64,000 nt of DNA, from assembly GCA_021307315.1 (NCBI GenBank), contig JAJSPD010000035.1:62001-126000 (forward strand), read 5' to 3'. Position 1 is the first letter of the stretch; each line of letters opens with the position of its first letter. Both the position numbers and the translations under genes were made by a program. Below the pieces are notes generated by a model. It was given only the letters and a program-made list of their open reading frames with translations. It made no database searches and was not told where the DNA came from. The stretch comes from Bisporella sp. PMI_857 (lineage: Eukaryota > Ascomycota > Leotiomycetes > Helotiales > Helotiaceae). Positions 33,509-44,600 of the stretch are shown here, piece by piece.

Positions 33509-34693
33509 TCAGAAGAAAAAGTAGGCGAGTAAGAAGCTGACTAGGCACAGCGCTGCCACAATCTGTAGCGGAACTCCTTGCGCCTCCTGGACCTTATGTG
33601 CAACGTTGTCAACGGTCGTATTGCCTGTCTCGCCCTGAGCCACCTTCCGCAATCTTAATCCACCCTGTTCCGCATAGCTGGCAATGGTAGCTTGTGCCTC
33701 TGCGAGCTTCTCTTTTAATTCATCATATGACAATGGTGTAGCATTCGAGACCTTTGTTGCGACAGCAGCGGAAGCACGTTTCACATCTTCGAGCGATTTC
33801 TTCTCTTGTGGCTCCTTTTTCACAGCTAAGTTTGAAGTATTGGTAGAAGGCCGATTATCAGGAGTGAAGGTTTCAGGCGATGGTGAGCGGCCGCTGTATG
33901 CAGGAGGAGCCTCTGGTGTTCGGTGCTATTTCAAGTTAGCAAGGTACGCATACAAAGAGACGAAGAAATCCTTACCCCATCAAGTCCGGTACTCAAGCCA
34001 TTTCTGAGGGGTGTGCCGGCTGGGACTAGATGGCTACCTTCTGCTGGAAGATATGTAACACGAATCTTCTTCTCCTGTACCGATCTCTTGTCTTCCTGCT
34101 CAACATGCGCCCACTAAAAAGATTAGTCCGCTGTCCCAGTAAGAGATAACATGCCCTTACAATTTCTGCAATATTTGCGAATTCCTTATCTGGTGTTACG
34201 GCAACGGTTTGTACCAAGAATTTGTCTTTACACTTAACATCTGGGCCGGGTTCTACTTTGAATGGCTGGAGAGAAACTAAGGAAGGAGTTAATACCGAAG
34301 AAAGCGTCTGTCCCATACCAACATACCAGTAACCTCAACTTCCTTTCCCGGCTCGATTCGACCTGAGTTGGGACGGACACAGTATCTATAAATCATTAAT
34401 CTGAATCCCGATATGATGACAGCTATAGACGTACTGCTTAGGTGCGGTTGTCTTGACCTAACCGTGAAATACATCATCAGCATTGTCCATAGAAAATCGT
34501 GCAGAATAGCAAGCTTTCCGTACCTTGAATGCGACTGGGAGTTGATTTGGATTCTTGATTCTCAAAATTTGGGTGACTTCGTTCGTGAACGGACCTAGAT
34601 CGATTAGCATCGCAGCCTCCTTATCGCTCAGATATTCTTCTATTTGTACGCACGGTGGAAGCCCAACTCCGCAGGATCGATCTCGACAGACAT
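33509..34693 (-). CDS. VAMP-associated protein (VAP/Scs2)
   Basis: ER tail-anchored protein of 287 residues that tethers FFAT-motif partners at membrane contact sites. Seven exons on the minus strand: 34693-34654, 34594-34524, 34457-34435 (23 nt), 34385-34327, 34276-34161, 34113-33976 and 33925-33509. The MSP domain assembles as MSVEIDPAELGFHRPFTNEV, TQILRIKNPNQLPVAFKVKT, then TAPKQYCVRPNSGRIEPGKE and CKDKFLVQTVAVTPDKEFA. The first half is cut by six small introns, each GT-AG and in phase. A Pro/Ser linker and a short coiled coil (LSYDELKEKLAEAQATIASY) lead to the C-terminal anchor IVAALCLVSFLLAYFFF. Confidence 0.95.
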
Positions 34694-35475
34694 GGTTACG
34701 AGGAGTATTGTAAAGTGGGTAAAATCTTCTCGTGTGGGAGTTGGACTAGGTGTTGATCGTCAACTATGGAGGCACAAGCAAAGAGTAGTTTCGAGTACAG
34801 CCTCGGCAAGCAGGAGTGTTTGCAGATTGCGGTGCAAGAGCGGAATTATAATTGCGACGTATCAGCTGGTGTTGCTTGCTAGAGAGAGTGGTGTCAAGTG
34901 TTCAATTGTAGGATGTGTGTGTTCGTGATTTCCTTAGTAACTAGAGGATGGCATGCGCCTTCGTCATTTGAGCCAGAATGCCAAGGCTTGCTTACAATAA
35001 ACTCTGGAAAACTGTCAAGAATTCCAACTCCAATTCTGGCACAATCAACCTTGCAAGCGGGCATAAGTACTCATGATTACCACTGAAACTACCTAAGTGA
35101 TTCCGCCTGGCTTAGTGGGTGTTTACACTTCTTAGATTTATTATATACCTATTCAGATTCTGACGGCTTAAAGTGACTGAAGATTTGGCAAATTACATAA
35201 TACTCGCAAGCAACCGCTCTCCCAAGGTACCCCTGTCAAGGGATTCTTATATAGTTATTTAATACCATACCTTCTTCTCTAGCTCTCTAACTCACTCTGC
35301 TATTTCTTAGAAATCCATAAAATTAGTTTCTTTCTCCTCCTTCATTCTCATATATTTCCCACAAACCTGGAAAGGTCTAGTCCAGATCTGCAACAAATCA
35401 AAGCAGGCAGACCTGTTTAACTTTATTCAAGCTCCCCACCATAACCTACTCTTTCACACTTCTACTACCATAAAC
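34694..35475. promoter_or_regulatory. Divergent promoter VAP / UBX gene
   Basis: 782 bases between two divergent start codons, with a long CT-rich stretch at about 35270-35350 preceding the UBX gene. No gene is contained. Confidence 0.5.
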
Positions 35476-36458
35476 ATGGCAACGCAGTCAGATCTTTCCG
35501 TCCTTTTGGACATGGGATTTGACAAAGAGCGCGCCGAGATAGCAGTCAAGAAGTCTGGTGGTCGTACGTGCCCCTTATCTCCTGCTCTTACGCAACTAAC
35601 AACCCCGCAGTGCAAGGCGCCCTCCAGTGGCTCGAAGACAACCAGGACAAGTCGTTCGAGGAGATCACGGCAGCAGAGACCAAAGACGCAGACGACCCAA
35701 ACATTGAGGCAGCTCCTCTTAAGGAGGGTGAGGTAGCGCGGTCGTTGGTGTGCGATGACTGTGGCAAGAAGTTCCGGAGTATGGCTCAGGCGGAGGCTCA
35801 CGGTGAACGCACCGAGCACGCGAACTTCTCGGAGTCAACAGAAGAGATTGCACCATTGACGGAGGAGCAGAAGAAGGAGAAGTTGGCGGAATTACGCGCT
35901 GCAGCAGCAGAGAGAAAGAAGAAGCAGGCCGTTATCGACAAGGAAGAAGCCAAAAAGAACGAGAAGATCCGGATGAAGGCCACCAAGGAAATCCAGGACA
36001 TCAAGGAGGAGCTTGCAAAAAAGGAGCAGATCAAGGCAGCTGCAGCAAAGCGCGCGGAGAAGCAGGACGACCTGGCTGCGAAAAGACGCATCCAGGAGAA
36101 AATCGCTGCAGACAAAGAGGAACGGAGACTGAAAGCCGAGAGGATTAAGGCCGAGCGGGAAGGCCGGGCTCTCGAGCCAACTCCGGCGGCAGCTCCCGTT
36201 GCCAGCTCATCTGGACCTCGACCTCCCGCCACCGAGGCACGCCTGAGACTACAGACACCGAACGGCACTTTTCAAAAGACATTCCCCGTTGAGACCACGC
36301 TCTTCGAGGTTGCTCAAGCTGTGGAGGTAGAGAGTGGAGCACCAGTCGAGTCTTTCACCACCACCTTTCCAAAGAAGACGTATACCGGTAGCGTCGACAT
36401 GGGAAAGACACTGAAGGAGGCCGGGCTGGCTCCTTCAGCTGTCTTAATCGTGAAGTGA
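35476..36458 (+). CDS. UBA-UBX domain protein (UBXN1-like)
   Basis: Probable Cdc48/p97 cofactor, 311 residues, with the architecture of animal UBXN1/SAKS1. Exons are 35476-35563 and 35611-36458. The UBA domain spans residues ~5-45 (LSVLLDMGFDKERAEIAVKK, SGGLQGALQWLEDN), and the GTACGT-CAG intron interrupts it. A C2H2-type zinc finger follows (CDDCGKKFRSMAQAEAHGER). A long Lys/Glu/Ala-rich coiled coil runs from about residue 110 to 215. The C-terminal UBX domain begins at EARLRLQTPNGTFQKTFPVE and ends KTLKEAGLAPSAVLIVK. The usual FPR Cdc48-contact loop is here SFTTTFPKKTYT, i.e. FPK instead of FPR, as also found in other members of this subgroup. Confidence 0.93.
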
Positions 36459-37064
36459 GGTGCTAATGATAATATCATGAAACGACCTTAGTGGCATGGT
36501 TGGCGTTGGCATGGAGTTGTGGTCGGTAGATATCAATGTATGGCCTGGGAATGGTCAGCAACAGAGGCATATATGCAAGTCCATAACGCAATCATAAAAT
36601 ATTGAGGCACACTTTCCAAACGAGTATTGCGACTGTGGTTGCGAAATGTAATTGTGATAATCAACTATGCAACATATGATATGCTGGTGCAAGACACGTC
36701 CTCTGGAAGCAGCATCATGCCAAGGTTACTTTGTAGCACACCCTCATTCATGGTGCTGTTAACTTGTCCAATCTTCCTGGCATCGTTGCCTTGTCAAGAC
36801 AGCTAATTCCACTCTGAAGGCTAAATTGCGCCATTGAGATCAGAAGATTATGAAAACTTGTACGGTCAGAGATATTATACAATGCCGTGTCTTATTCAGG
36901 TTGCGAGTCCAAGGTTCCGCTTCATTCTTGCAGTCTAATATTGACATACCAAAACCCCAACTCCAAGCAAGCCTATGCTATGCTACAAGAAAGTTATATT
37001 CGCCAGCAATGCCCAGCTAATATTTCACCAGAGGTCCGCTTCCTAGAACGCCACCCAACCAAGC
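36459..37064. other. Intergenic between convergent genes
   Basis: 606 bases between the UBX gene and RAD52 stops. The frame at 36887-37090 overlaps the RAD52 end and is not supported. Confidence 0.5.
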
Positions 37065-38877
37065 CTAACCATTCAAGCGCTGTCTTTTAACATCTCCCGT
37101 TTCATTTTGACTGACAATCCCATTGGCAGGCATATCGTTTAGTGGCGATCTGTTAGTGGTATTGTTGGAAGGATATACAATGCCGTCCCCTGGTCTCTTG
37201 ATTGTAACAGGTTTGTAGCTACCTCTATTTCCAAGAGGGCTGCTAATAATCGGTGCTCCGATTCGTCTTGCAGTGTCTAGATGTGGATTTATGATACTCG
37301 GCCTTGGCCCTGGTCCTGGTACAGCTCCCGGGCCAATTGTCGTAGATTGCGAGGACTTAAGGTAATCGCGGCTAACCGGTTTTGATACTTTGTGATCTAT
37401 ACCACGAGTTCTCGGTATGGAGGGTGATTCAGCATGAGGATCGAAGGCTATAAGATTCACTGCATTCGGCGGAAGTGGTTCAAGGGAGGAACCTTCGGGC
37501 ACATTCGCAGCCGCTCTTGCAGAGAAGAACCCCGGCCCTTTCAGAGGCGGAATGTCGTCGATATCATCAGAAATTGGTCTTGTGAAAGAAGCAGGAGAAG
37601 CTAGTGCTGAAGAAGCGCTATGATTTTGAGGAGGTACAGTCTGAGGTTTGGAAGGTTGGTTGAGAGTTTCATCAGCCATGCGAGAGGGCTGATTGAGGGC
37701 ACGCGAAGGCTGATTCAAAACTCGGCCAGTGGCAGCTAGTACAGTTACAGCACCGGATTCTTGGGGTGGTGGTCGCATCAGAGCTCCCGTAGAGATGTTT
37801 GCTCTTGCGAAGCCATTCCTAGCAGTTTGTGGTTGAACTAGATCATTATTGTTGGAAATTTGTGCTGCATTTGGCAGGCCCATAGGTGGCTGTGGATTGT
37901 TGTTAGGGGGCCTCTTTTGATTTGTATTTGCTGGATTGGGTGTGCTTCCGTTTCGAGCGTTTCCAGTGAACTGCCGTGAAGCAGCTACTGGTGCTGGTGG
38001 AAGAGCCACCTCATCTGGATGAGCATCGGAATCTGGGACGTTGAAATCTGCCTCGTCAAAATCTAGCGCTGTCAGCTAAAAATTGTCTCAATCATAAGTG
38101 TTATCCTTGCCTCCAAATTCGTCATCTTCGACCAAGGTATCCTCAGTATCAATGCTAGATTCGGTAGCATGACTATGATTAGGCCCCTGACCTATTGCCT
38201 GGCTCTTCTCTTCCAACTTCTCCTCCTGCTTGACTATATGGTCTGAGTGCCTGTGCAGGTTTGCAACGTCCCACTTTCCTGGCTGGAACTTTATCCTCGT
38301 AACCTTCTGTAGATAGTCCTTGTCGTAAATGCAATTGCCAAGCACATTGCCAAAGTTCCGTAGAGCCCGCTTCAATCCATCTGTCGTTCCCTCCTTCTTT
38401 GCCTTCTCAAAGGCTGCCGCCTTTCCCTTGCAGTTTTCGATATGCCCGTACCCAATATCTTCGTGAAAGGTACCATCTCGTAATGTCACCCGCATGATTA
38501 CTGATAATCCCAGGGAGACTTTTAATGTTTGTGGATTCTCATCAACAAAATCAACTTGTATATCCATTATCTGGCTGGACCAGCCGTTGAAGCCGAAGAC
38601 CTCATTCGCAAGCTGTATACATTTCTCAGCTGCAACATAATACACTTTCCCTCCTCCTGGTCCGGTTCTTGATGATATATACTCTGGTCCAAGCTGTTTC
38701 TCCAATCTACTCTGTAGTGTTGCAACTTCCTGGGCAGTATACTCTGATATATGAGGCTTCTTCTCCTCGAATGGATTCGCTATGATGCGCCCGAGGTGTT
38801 GCTCGCCGGGTCTGCATGATTAGCATTGTATCACGGACCGGTGCGCGGAAATTACATACGCAGGCATTTTGTTATTC
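37065..38877 (-). CDS. RAD52: DNA repair protein Rad52
   Basis: Recombination mediator that anneals single strands and loads Rad51 on RPA-coated DNA; nuclear, 568 residues. Exons on the minus strand are 38877-38870 (8 nt coding), 38811-38111 and 38062-37065. The N-terminal annealing domain reads GEQHLGRIIANPFEEKKPHI, LGPEYISSRTGPGGGKVYYV, ANEVFGFNGWSSQI, HEDIGYGHIENCKGKAAAFE and TDGLKRALRNFGNVLGNCIY. The C-terminal half is disordered, Pro/Asn/Ser-rich, with ISDDIDDIPPLKGPGFFSAR resembling the Rad51-binding region, and ends GDVKRQRLNG. The second intron (38063-38110) has no GT donor. A GC donor (GGAG|GCAAGG) with branch-like GCTGAC and acceptor CTAG gives the in-frame join EFG-DFDEADFNVPDSDA. 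The first intron is 38812-38869. Confidence 0.96.
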
Positions 38878-39784
38878 AAGCGCTCAACAAGTACACATAT
38901 ATCAAGTCTTACATGGGTAAATAGAAGAGCGGTCGATGTCCTTTTGTCGCGTGGTTCGTTGCCGGATTGGAGAACGCGTTGACGTTTGAGTGGTCGAACG
39001 CCACATCGCGTTGATCACATGATATAATTACATTAAAACTGAGAGAGAAAAGTTGGGAAACAAGATTGTGGACCGTTTATAGAACAAATAGTATAAATTA
39101 CGAATTCTAATCTTGTATTTTCGCATTACCAATCATGGGAGCCTTTAATCGTATAAATGTGCCTGCCAGCTGTAGTCCTGCATTATGTTACTTGCAGAGA
39201 TCAACTAACAACTAAAATTCAGACTTAGCAAAGTTTCTCAAGTTGTTTCCAGTTCCTGCTAAGATAAAACCAGACGCATATTAAAGCTTCTACTATAAGA
39301 AGATCAAGGAATCTGTGATATACATTGCTTGTAGTCATCATGCTACAGTACTAGGCCGCGGTAGCATAGCTAGAGCGCATTTAGATCGAAACCAGCTTAG
39401 ATGTAAGAACTAAAAAGGGCTTGAATGTAAAGTGTGATAAATGATTACTCCATTGTCGCCTTTTAAGAAGACTCTATCTCCTCGTGCTTGCTGAAAAACG
39501 AGTGTACGCCTGACGTATTGCCTCCATTGCAATGCTCCAAATGCACCATAAAAATTTCCGTGCGCAGGCCAAACTCCAAGCATGCGATAATAAGACCCAA
39601 GGTCAAAGGAAGTTGTCATGAGCTTCGTTGATACAGCCAGCGGGCAATGTATCTTAATGGCAAGAACGCCGTCGTAGTAAGTCACCGTCTAAGAAAACCT
39701 GCAGTCCCCATATAACTTGTCCCTAAATGGTATGTACGTAAGAATGAGCTCAATGCAGCTTTATCCATCGTGTCCAATTAGGAG
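38878..39784. other. Intergenic, RAD52 upstream region
   Basis: 907 bases between RAD52 and the Cut8 gene 3' end. An MCB element lies close to RAD52 (see next entry). The frame 39410-39685 minus is not supported. Confidence 0.5.
38974..38979. promoter_or_regulatory. MCB-type ACGCGT upstream of RAD52
   Basis: The palindrome ACGCGT, the binding core of the G1/S factor MBF, lies 97 bases upstream of the RAD52 ATG. A further CGCG-containing core (GTCGCG) is near 38946. The functional link is inferred from the sequence match and from the known G1/S expression of repair genes. Confidence 0.45.
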
Positions 39785-40600
39785 CTACCACAGCCCAACC
39801 CGGACAGACTGGTTTGTCGTGCCATAGGTACCCGAGAACAATTGGTTACGTATTGAGTCGGTCGGACCGCCCATGCTAGTGTTGCCGCCCCATCCCAGTC
39901 CTGCCAACGCATTAACTGCTGTCTGCATTCGCCCTCCGCTCTGCTCATTGTGCTTTGCCAACATCTGGTCCCATCCTCCAGAGTGCAACTGAAAGCCCCC
40001 GCCTTTCTTTGATGCCTCAGTAATCACTAACGCCCATGCTCTCGAGATCTCATCGTATGCATTGTCTTTGTGGTATTTATGGGATTGACTGTCCCATTCT
40101 GGGAGCTCATGGACAAATTTGGTCGCACTGTCGAGAAACGTAAGAGATGTGCTGGTTTGGTGTTCATTCGGCGGAAGATAGTGAGGTGTGTAATCTGTCA
40201 GGGCGTTGATTAACTCGACCAGAGATTGTCGTACACGATTATAGGCATAGTCGGAGCCTGGGTTACCGCCAAAGGGGAATGCTTTTCGAAGCTTGTCCTG
40301 ATATTGTGCTAATACATCAAGAGCCGCTGCCACCGATGGTCGTGGAGCTGACGCAACCACCTCCGTACCAATATCTGGGTGTCTCTCGCATATTTGCTGT
40401 AGTACTGACCGAAGAGATTGGGCATCAAGAGTTTCGAGGAGTCGGGGAAGGGCGAGAGGTCGCCCAGATATCTCATTACTTCTTATTTTCTTGGATGGTC
40501 GAGGGGCAATAGTTCGAGGAGCTGGAGCAGGTGAACCGTGCGGAGAAAGCATATTTTGGTCCAAGCCATCGTCGTCAGCCTTCCGTTTCCGTACACTCAT
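39785..40600 (-). CDS. STS1: Cut8/Sts1 proteasome nuclear tether
   Basis: Tethering factor that retains the 26S proteasome at the nucleus; 271 residues, intronless. The N-terminus is basic and Pro-rich with a nuclear-localisation-like SVRKRKADDD and RPSKKIRS. The Cut8 domain contains LPRLLETLDAQSLRSVLQQI, CERHPDIGTEV, AALDVLAQYQDKLRKAFPFG, YAYNRVRQSLVELINALTDY, PHYLPP and ATKFVHELPEW, then EISRAWALVITEASKKGGGF. This is the family's dimerisation region plus six-helix bundle. The length agrees with fungal Sts1 proteins. In the family a short lysine-rich N-terminal part is ubiquitinated and binds the proteasome. Confidence 0.92.
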   Translation of the reverse strand: MSVRKRKADDDGLDQNMLSPHGSPAPAPRTIAPRPSKKIRSNEISGRPLALPRLLETLDAQSLRSVLQQICERHPDIGTEVVASAPRPSVAAALDVLAQYQDKLRKAFPFGGNPGSDYAYNRVRQSLVELINALTDYTPHYLPPNEHQTSTSLTFLDSATKFVHELPEWDSQSHKYHKDNAYDEISRAWALVITEASKKGGGFQLHSGGWDQMLAKHNEQSGGRMQTAVNALAGLGWGGNTSMGGPTDSIRNQLFSGTYGTTNQSVRVGLW

Positions 40601-41645
40601 TGTGTGAGAAGGAGAGACTGCAGCTTCGTGTCAGAATATATCAGACCGAACAGGAGAGCAGCAACGTACTCGAATTATGATGAGGGGCTTCGTGGTGTGC
40701 AAAGGTTGACGGATGTGAGGGCACTTGCAAAATGCTCATGGTAGTGATATATGCCCTATCCTTTGCTTGTGCTTCTGCTTTATGCGTATTCGATGTCTCT
40801 TTGCAAAGGTTGTATGTTGTGGAGAGATGGGTGGAGAGTCGAGGTTGCGTTGATGGTGGTGGACCCGCCGCTAATGTGGATGCTTGGCGAGTTGACTGGG
40901 ACTAGTTCCTCATTTGTAAACAATCCATCTTGAGTCAGGCTGTCGTCGTCTTTGTTCTGCGACTACTCATGCTAGCACGCTAGACCGCAAAGGATTCTGC
41001 CTTGGATCAAACATTGCTAATAAAACTTTATTCTCGTTCATTCTCTAAATAAAAACTCATGAATTTATCTTGATTCGAAGTTCACTTGGCTCTCTCTATC
41101 ACGTGCCGGTGACTTTTTCTAGTCGGAGCTGAACCTGTCTGAAGGCTTCTGCGCTGTAAGAACCATTTTGTATCCACGGTGTACTTTCTACGAATATTTT
41201 TTTAGTAAAGTGCACGGGCTCTGAAAAGTACACTTTCTTTAACATTGACTTCTGGACTGTTATCTCTATTCTTAAATTCCGGAGCATGGCTCCTCATCAA
41301 ACCTACACCTCGACTATCTAAAAATCATCGGATAATAGGCCACCATGACAGCGGTAATTGAACCTGACTATATATCGATATTCTTGACATGGGTGGGTTC
41401 TTATATATATACGCTTGCAAGCCACATTTCACATTATAGGCAGTTGACACAAACGGTCAGGAAGCTTGTTAAATTATCGACTAATACACTGACTACCTAG
41501 ATGAGATACATCGGAGAGACATATCAGTGGGTGGTCGATTATTATTTCCAGCCAGGATCTCCATCTTGAAAGTCTAATTATCATTGTGGAATAAATAATC
41601 AACGCATTGCATGCTCCTATATGAATGTCCACTACCCAAGGCGTT
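40601..41645. other. Intergenic, about 1 kb
   Basis: Separates the Cut8 start from the 3' end of the large orphan gene. A short imperfect inverted pair (GTGTACTTTC near 41179, GAAAAGTACAC near 41221) is seen. No gene is supported. Confidence 0.45.
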
Positions 41646-44600
41646 CTAAGGTGCAACGTCTGAAGATAATTGTCTGGTCGACATACTACGGTCGAGACGA
41701 CTCTGTAGGGTTTTATTGGTGATTGTAAGGGGGCTGCGCTGATCTGAATCTGTGGTCTTAAAGACGGCAACTACCTCTTCCGCTGTCGGGCTTGAAGAAA
41801 AGCTAAAAAGTGGTACGTTCTCTTGGTTGCCACGAGGAAGGTTAACGGTGACATGATGTGGAGAGTATTCTGCACGAACGTTCTGGCTTGCGCCAGACGA
41901 ATGTAGAGCGTTTCGGGGGAGGTTGAATGCAGGTGAGTCTATATCATGATAGTTCCCATGAGTAGGGATTGGTCCCTGAATCGAATCGTGAATGTACTGA
42001 GGTGGGTACTGTGTTACAATCACTTCTTGGGTAGGGGGAGACAAGTTCATGGCCAGTACATTTACCAGTGGTCCGGGGTAGTTAGTGACGTCAAGAATAG
42101 TGCCACGGGGAGTTATTGGGCTTCCCACCATCGACGAGTTTGCACGTTGAGCGTCCTTCCTGCCTACCCAGTAACCAAGCTGATAGTCTGAGCTTTGAAA
42201 TTCTACAGAGGCGCTAGATGGAACCGGTGTGTACCGTGAAACCATATTTGTATTCGTTATTGGAGTCCTGGGAACGAGCGTCGTAGATCGGATATCGCGA
42301 GTTGCAGGATTCGCACTAACGCTACCAGGAATGGACCTCGGGTTTGTATAATCAGGTAGCGTAGTAGGGACACTGTAATCTGCTCGAAGAAGACTGGTAT
42401 TCTCCGGGTTAAACCTCGATGAAGCTAAGCCTAGAAATTTCTTTGGCTGCTTCATGAGACCCATTTCCTTTGGCTCCATCTTGGTCAAAGCTGGCGCTGT
42501 CACAGCATTGGTGACAATGGAAGTTGTGCCGATCGCCGCAGACTCAAAGACGCTATTTGCAGTGAAGTTGGCTCGAGGAAGAACTAGCTCTTTATTGGCT
42601 TCTGGCTTCCCTTGAGACATAGATACAGAGGTTGACGCAGGTTGGGTAGCCTCGATAAGTCTAGACTTTGGAAGTACCTCTTGTGTTCGCTTGTCTTCCT
42701 CTATTCCCGCGGCGGCGTCTTCTGGAATCTGATGCTTGAGCTTCTTTTCGTCATCCTTCGCATTCTGCGCAGCAGCTACCTTCTCGCCGGGATCTTCGAA
42801 CTTTAGAGTTTCTGCTTCGGCGGATACAGGCTTTTCGGAAGCTTCAGCCATCGAAGCAGACTGGCGGGCTAAATTTGCGATAGCAGTGCTATCAATGAAT
42901 GTCAATTCTCCGTGAACCACGGTTTCAAGATGAGTGGAACTAGATTGAGTGGCATTGGTAAGAAGACAGTCAGTCGGTTCTCTTTGCTTGATAGCCATAT
43001 TTCTGGAGACCATGCTTGAATCCTGGCTATGTAGATTGAGATGGAGGTCTTCCAAAGACTGTGAAAGGCCTGTGCGGTGCAGACTCCGAGGCTTCCTAGT
43101 CTTTTCGCCCTTGATGGTGCTAGTGCTGCTATTCGTCTGAGGAGAAACTTGATGTCCGTGGTGGTTTTGGTCGAGAATAGCACTGGGGTCATTTGGTAAG
43201 ATAGGCGTTAATGAAATCTCCCCAAATTTTTGGTAAGTTGATTCCACAATAGCGAACATAGGAGAATGTTCTTGCTCTTTTTTAGTGCCGGGAGAACCAA
43301 AGTCATGAGATGAAATATCACTGCTGGCATCATTCGTGGGACTTGTGCGACTACTTGACTCCTCTGAGCTAAGAAGTGACTTCTTCATCTCTCTGATAGT
43401 CCAGGACGGAACGGCGGAGGGTGTAGAAGAAGCACGCTCACTGCCGTTGCTTTGTCTCGGAGTATCGCTTGATCTAGCGAAGTGAGTTGGCTGGGATGAC
43501 GACCGCTCAGCATGTTCATTTATTTCCTTCACGCCCGCTGGTGCCGCATCACTCTCTTGAAGCTTCCTTGGTAGATCATCGGTCAAGGGTGGATTGCCTA
43601 AAGCGAGTGATTTATCAACTTGCATGGGCTTAGCGACAAATATGTTCAGAGATTCAGTTTCTTCATCCATGAGCTCTGTGTCAACTAGCTTCGTGCTGCC
43701 GCAACCAGTCCTAGAACCAACATGAGACACATGGGTAAAGGGCGTTTGGTTCATATTGAAAGTTTTCAGAGGTTGTACTTCCTCGATGTTGTCGGCACTC
43801 TGGTAGTCGAATTGCCCAAGACCATCATAAGCTGTTGATGAGATGCGTCTGTTTTCAAGTGCTATAGCGTCATCAAGAACTTTTTGTGCTGTATGTTCGA
43901 CGTATGCAATCATAACCTCTTCAGTTAACTGGTGGAACAATTCGGAAAAGCTAAAGAACTCATTGACAATAAATTCAGCGGCCGTAACCACCTGGGTGGA
44001 TTTGACATCGTCGTAATCAACTTTAGCTATACTCAAGGCTCGCTTCAAGAATGATCCACCAGACCGTGAGTTCAGAGCATCCAAAATATTGGAAACTGCG
44101 GCTTGATCAACAGTCAGGTGCATTAAATCTTGCAAGCCAGGTGATATAGGTTCAGTGACTTCTTCGTCGTGCTCAAAGTCAATGAGTAACTCATCTCGGT
44201 TCGGTTGATAGGCTAGTTTTCCAGTAGTAACTTGTAGGTCAGAAACGACTTGTGGCCCATGAGTGGCTGGTGGGCTATCAAGAACTGGGTTCGCAGAACG
44301 TATTGATCGTTGTGAGATAACTTGCGACCCAGATAAGACGGCTGTTTCAGGAATAGAGATTTGGACTAAGCTTGTTAAGCTTTTATCTTGAAGGTCCTTC
44401 GGATCCCACACATCGCCGAAATCGACTGGTGGGGTAGAGTGTACAGAAGCTAGTGATAGCAAGGTGGGTGATTTCTGGAGCTCTGGGTCGTCTATCACAG
44501 TTGAGATACTCATTAACTGGCTCCCCAAGTCAGAAGTCGATGTTGATGGCAGAACGATCGTAGAGGGCTTGGGCGATTTAGCTATGGCTTCCTCTGACAG

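Noticed and set aside
36145..36342. Antisense frame across the UBX domain
   Set aside because: Shadow of the coding strand.
41179..41232. Imperfect inverted pair GTGTACTTTC / GAAAAGTACAC
   Set aside because: Short and imperfect, with no target duplication; not enough for a mobile element.
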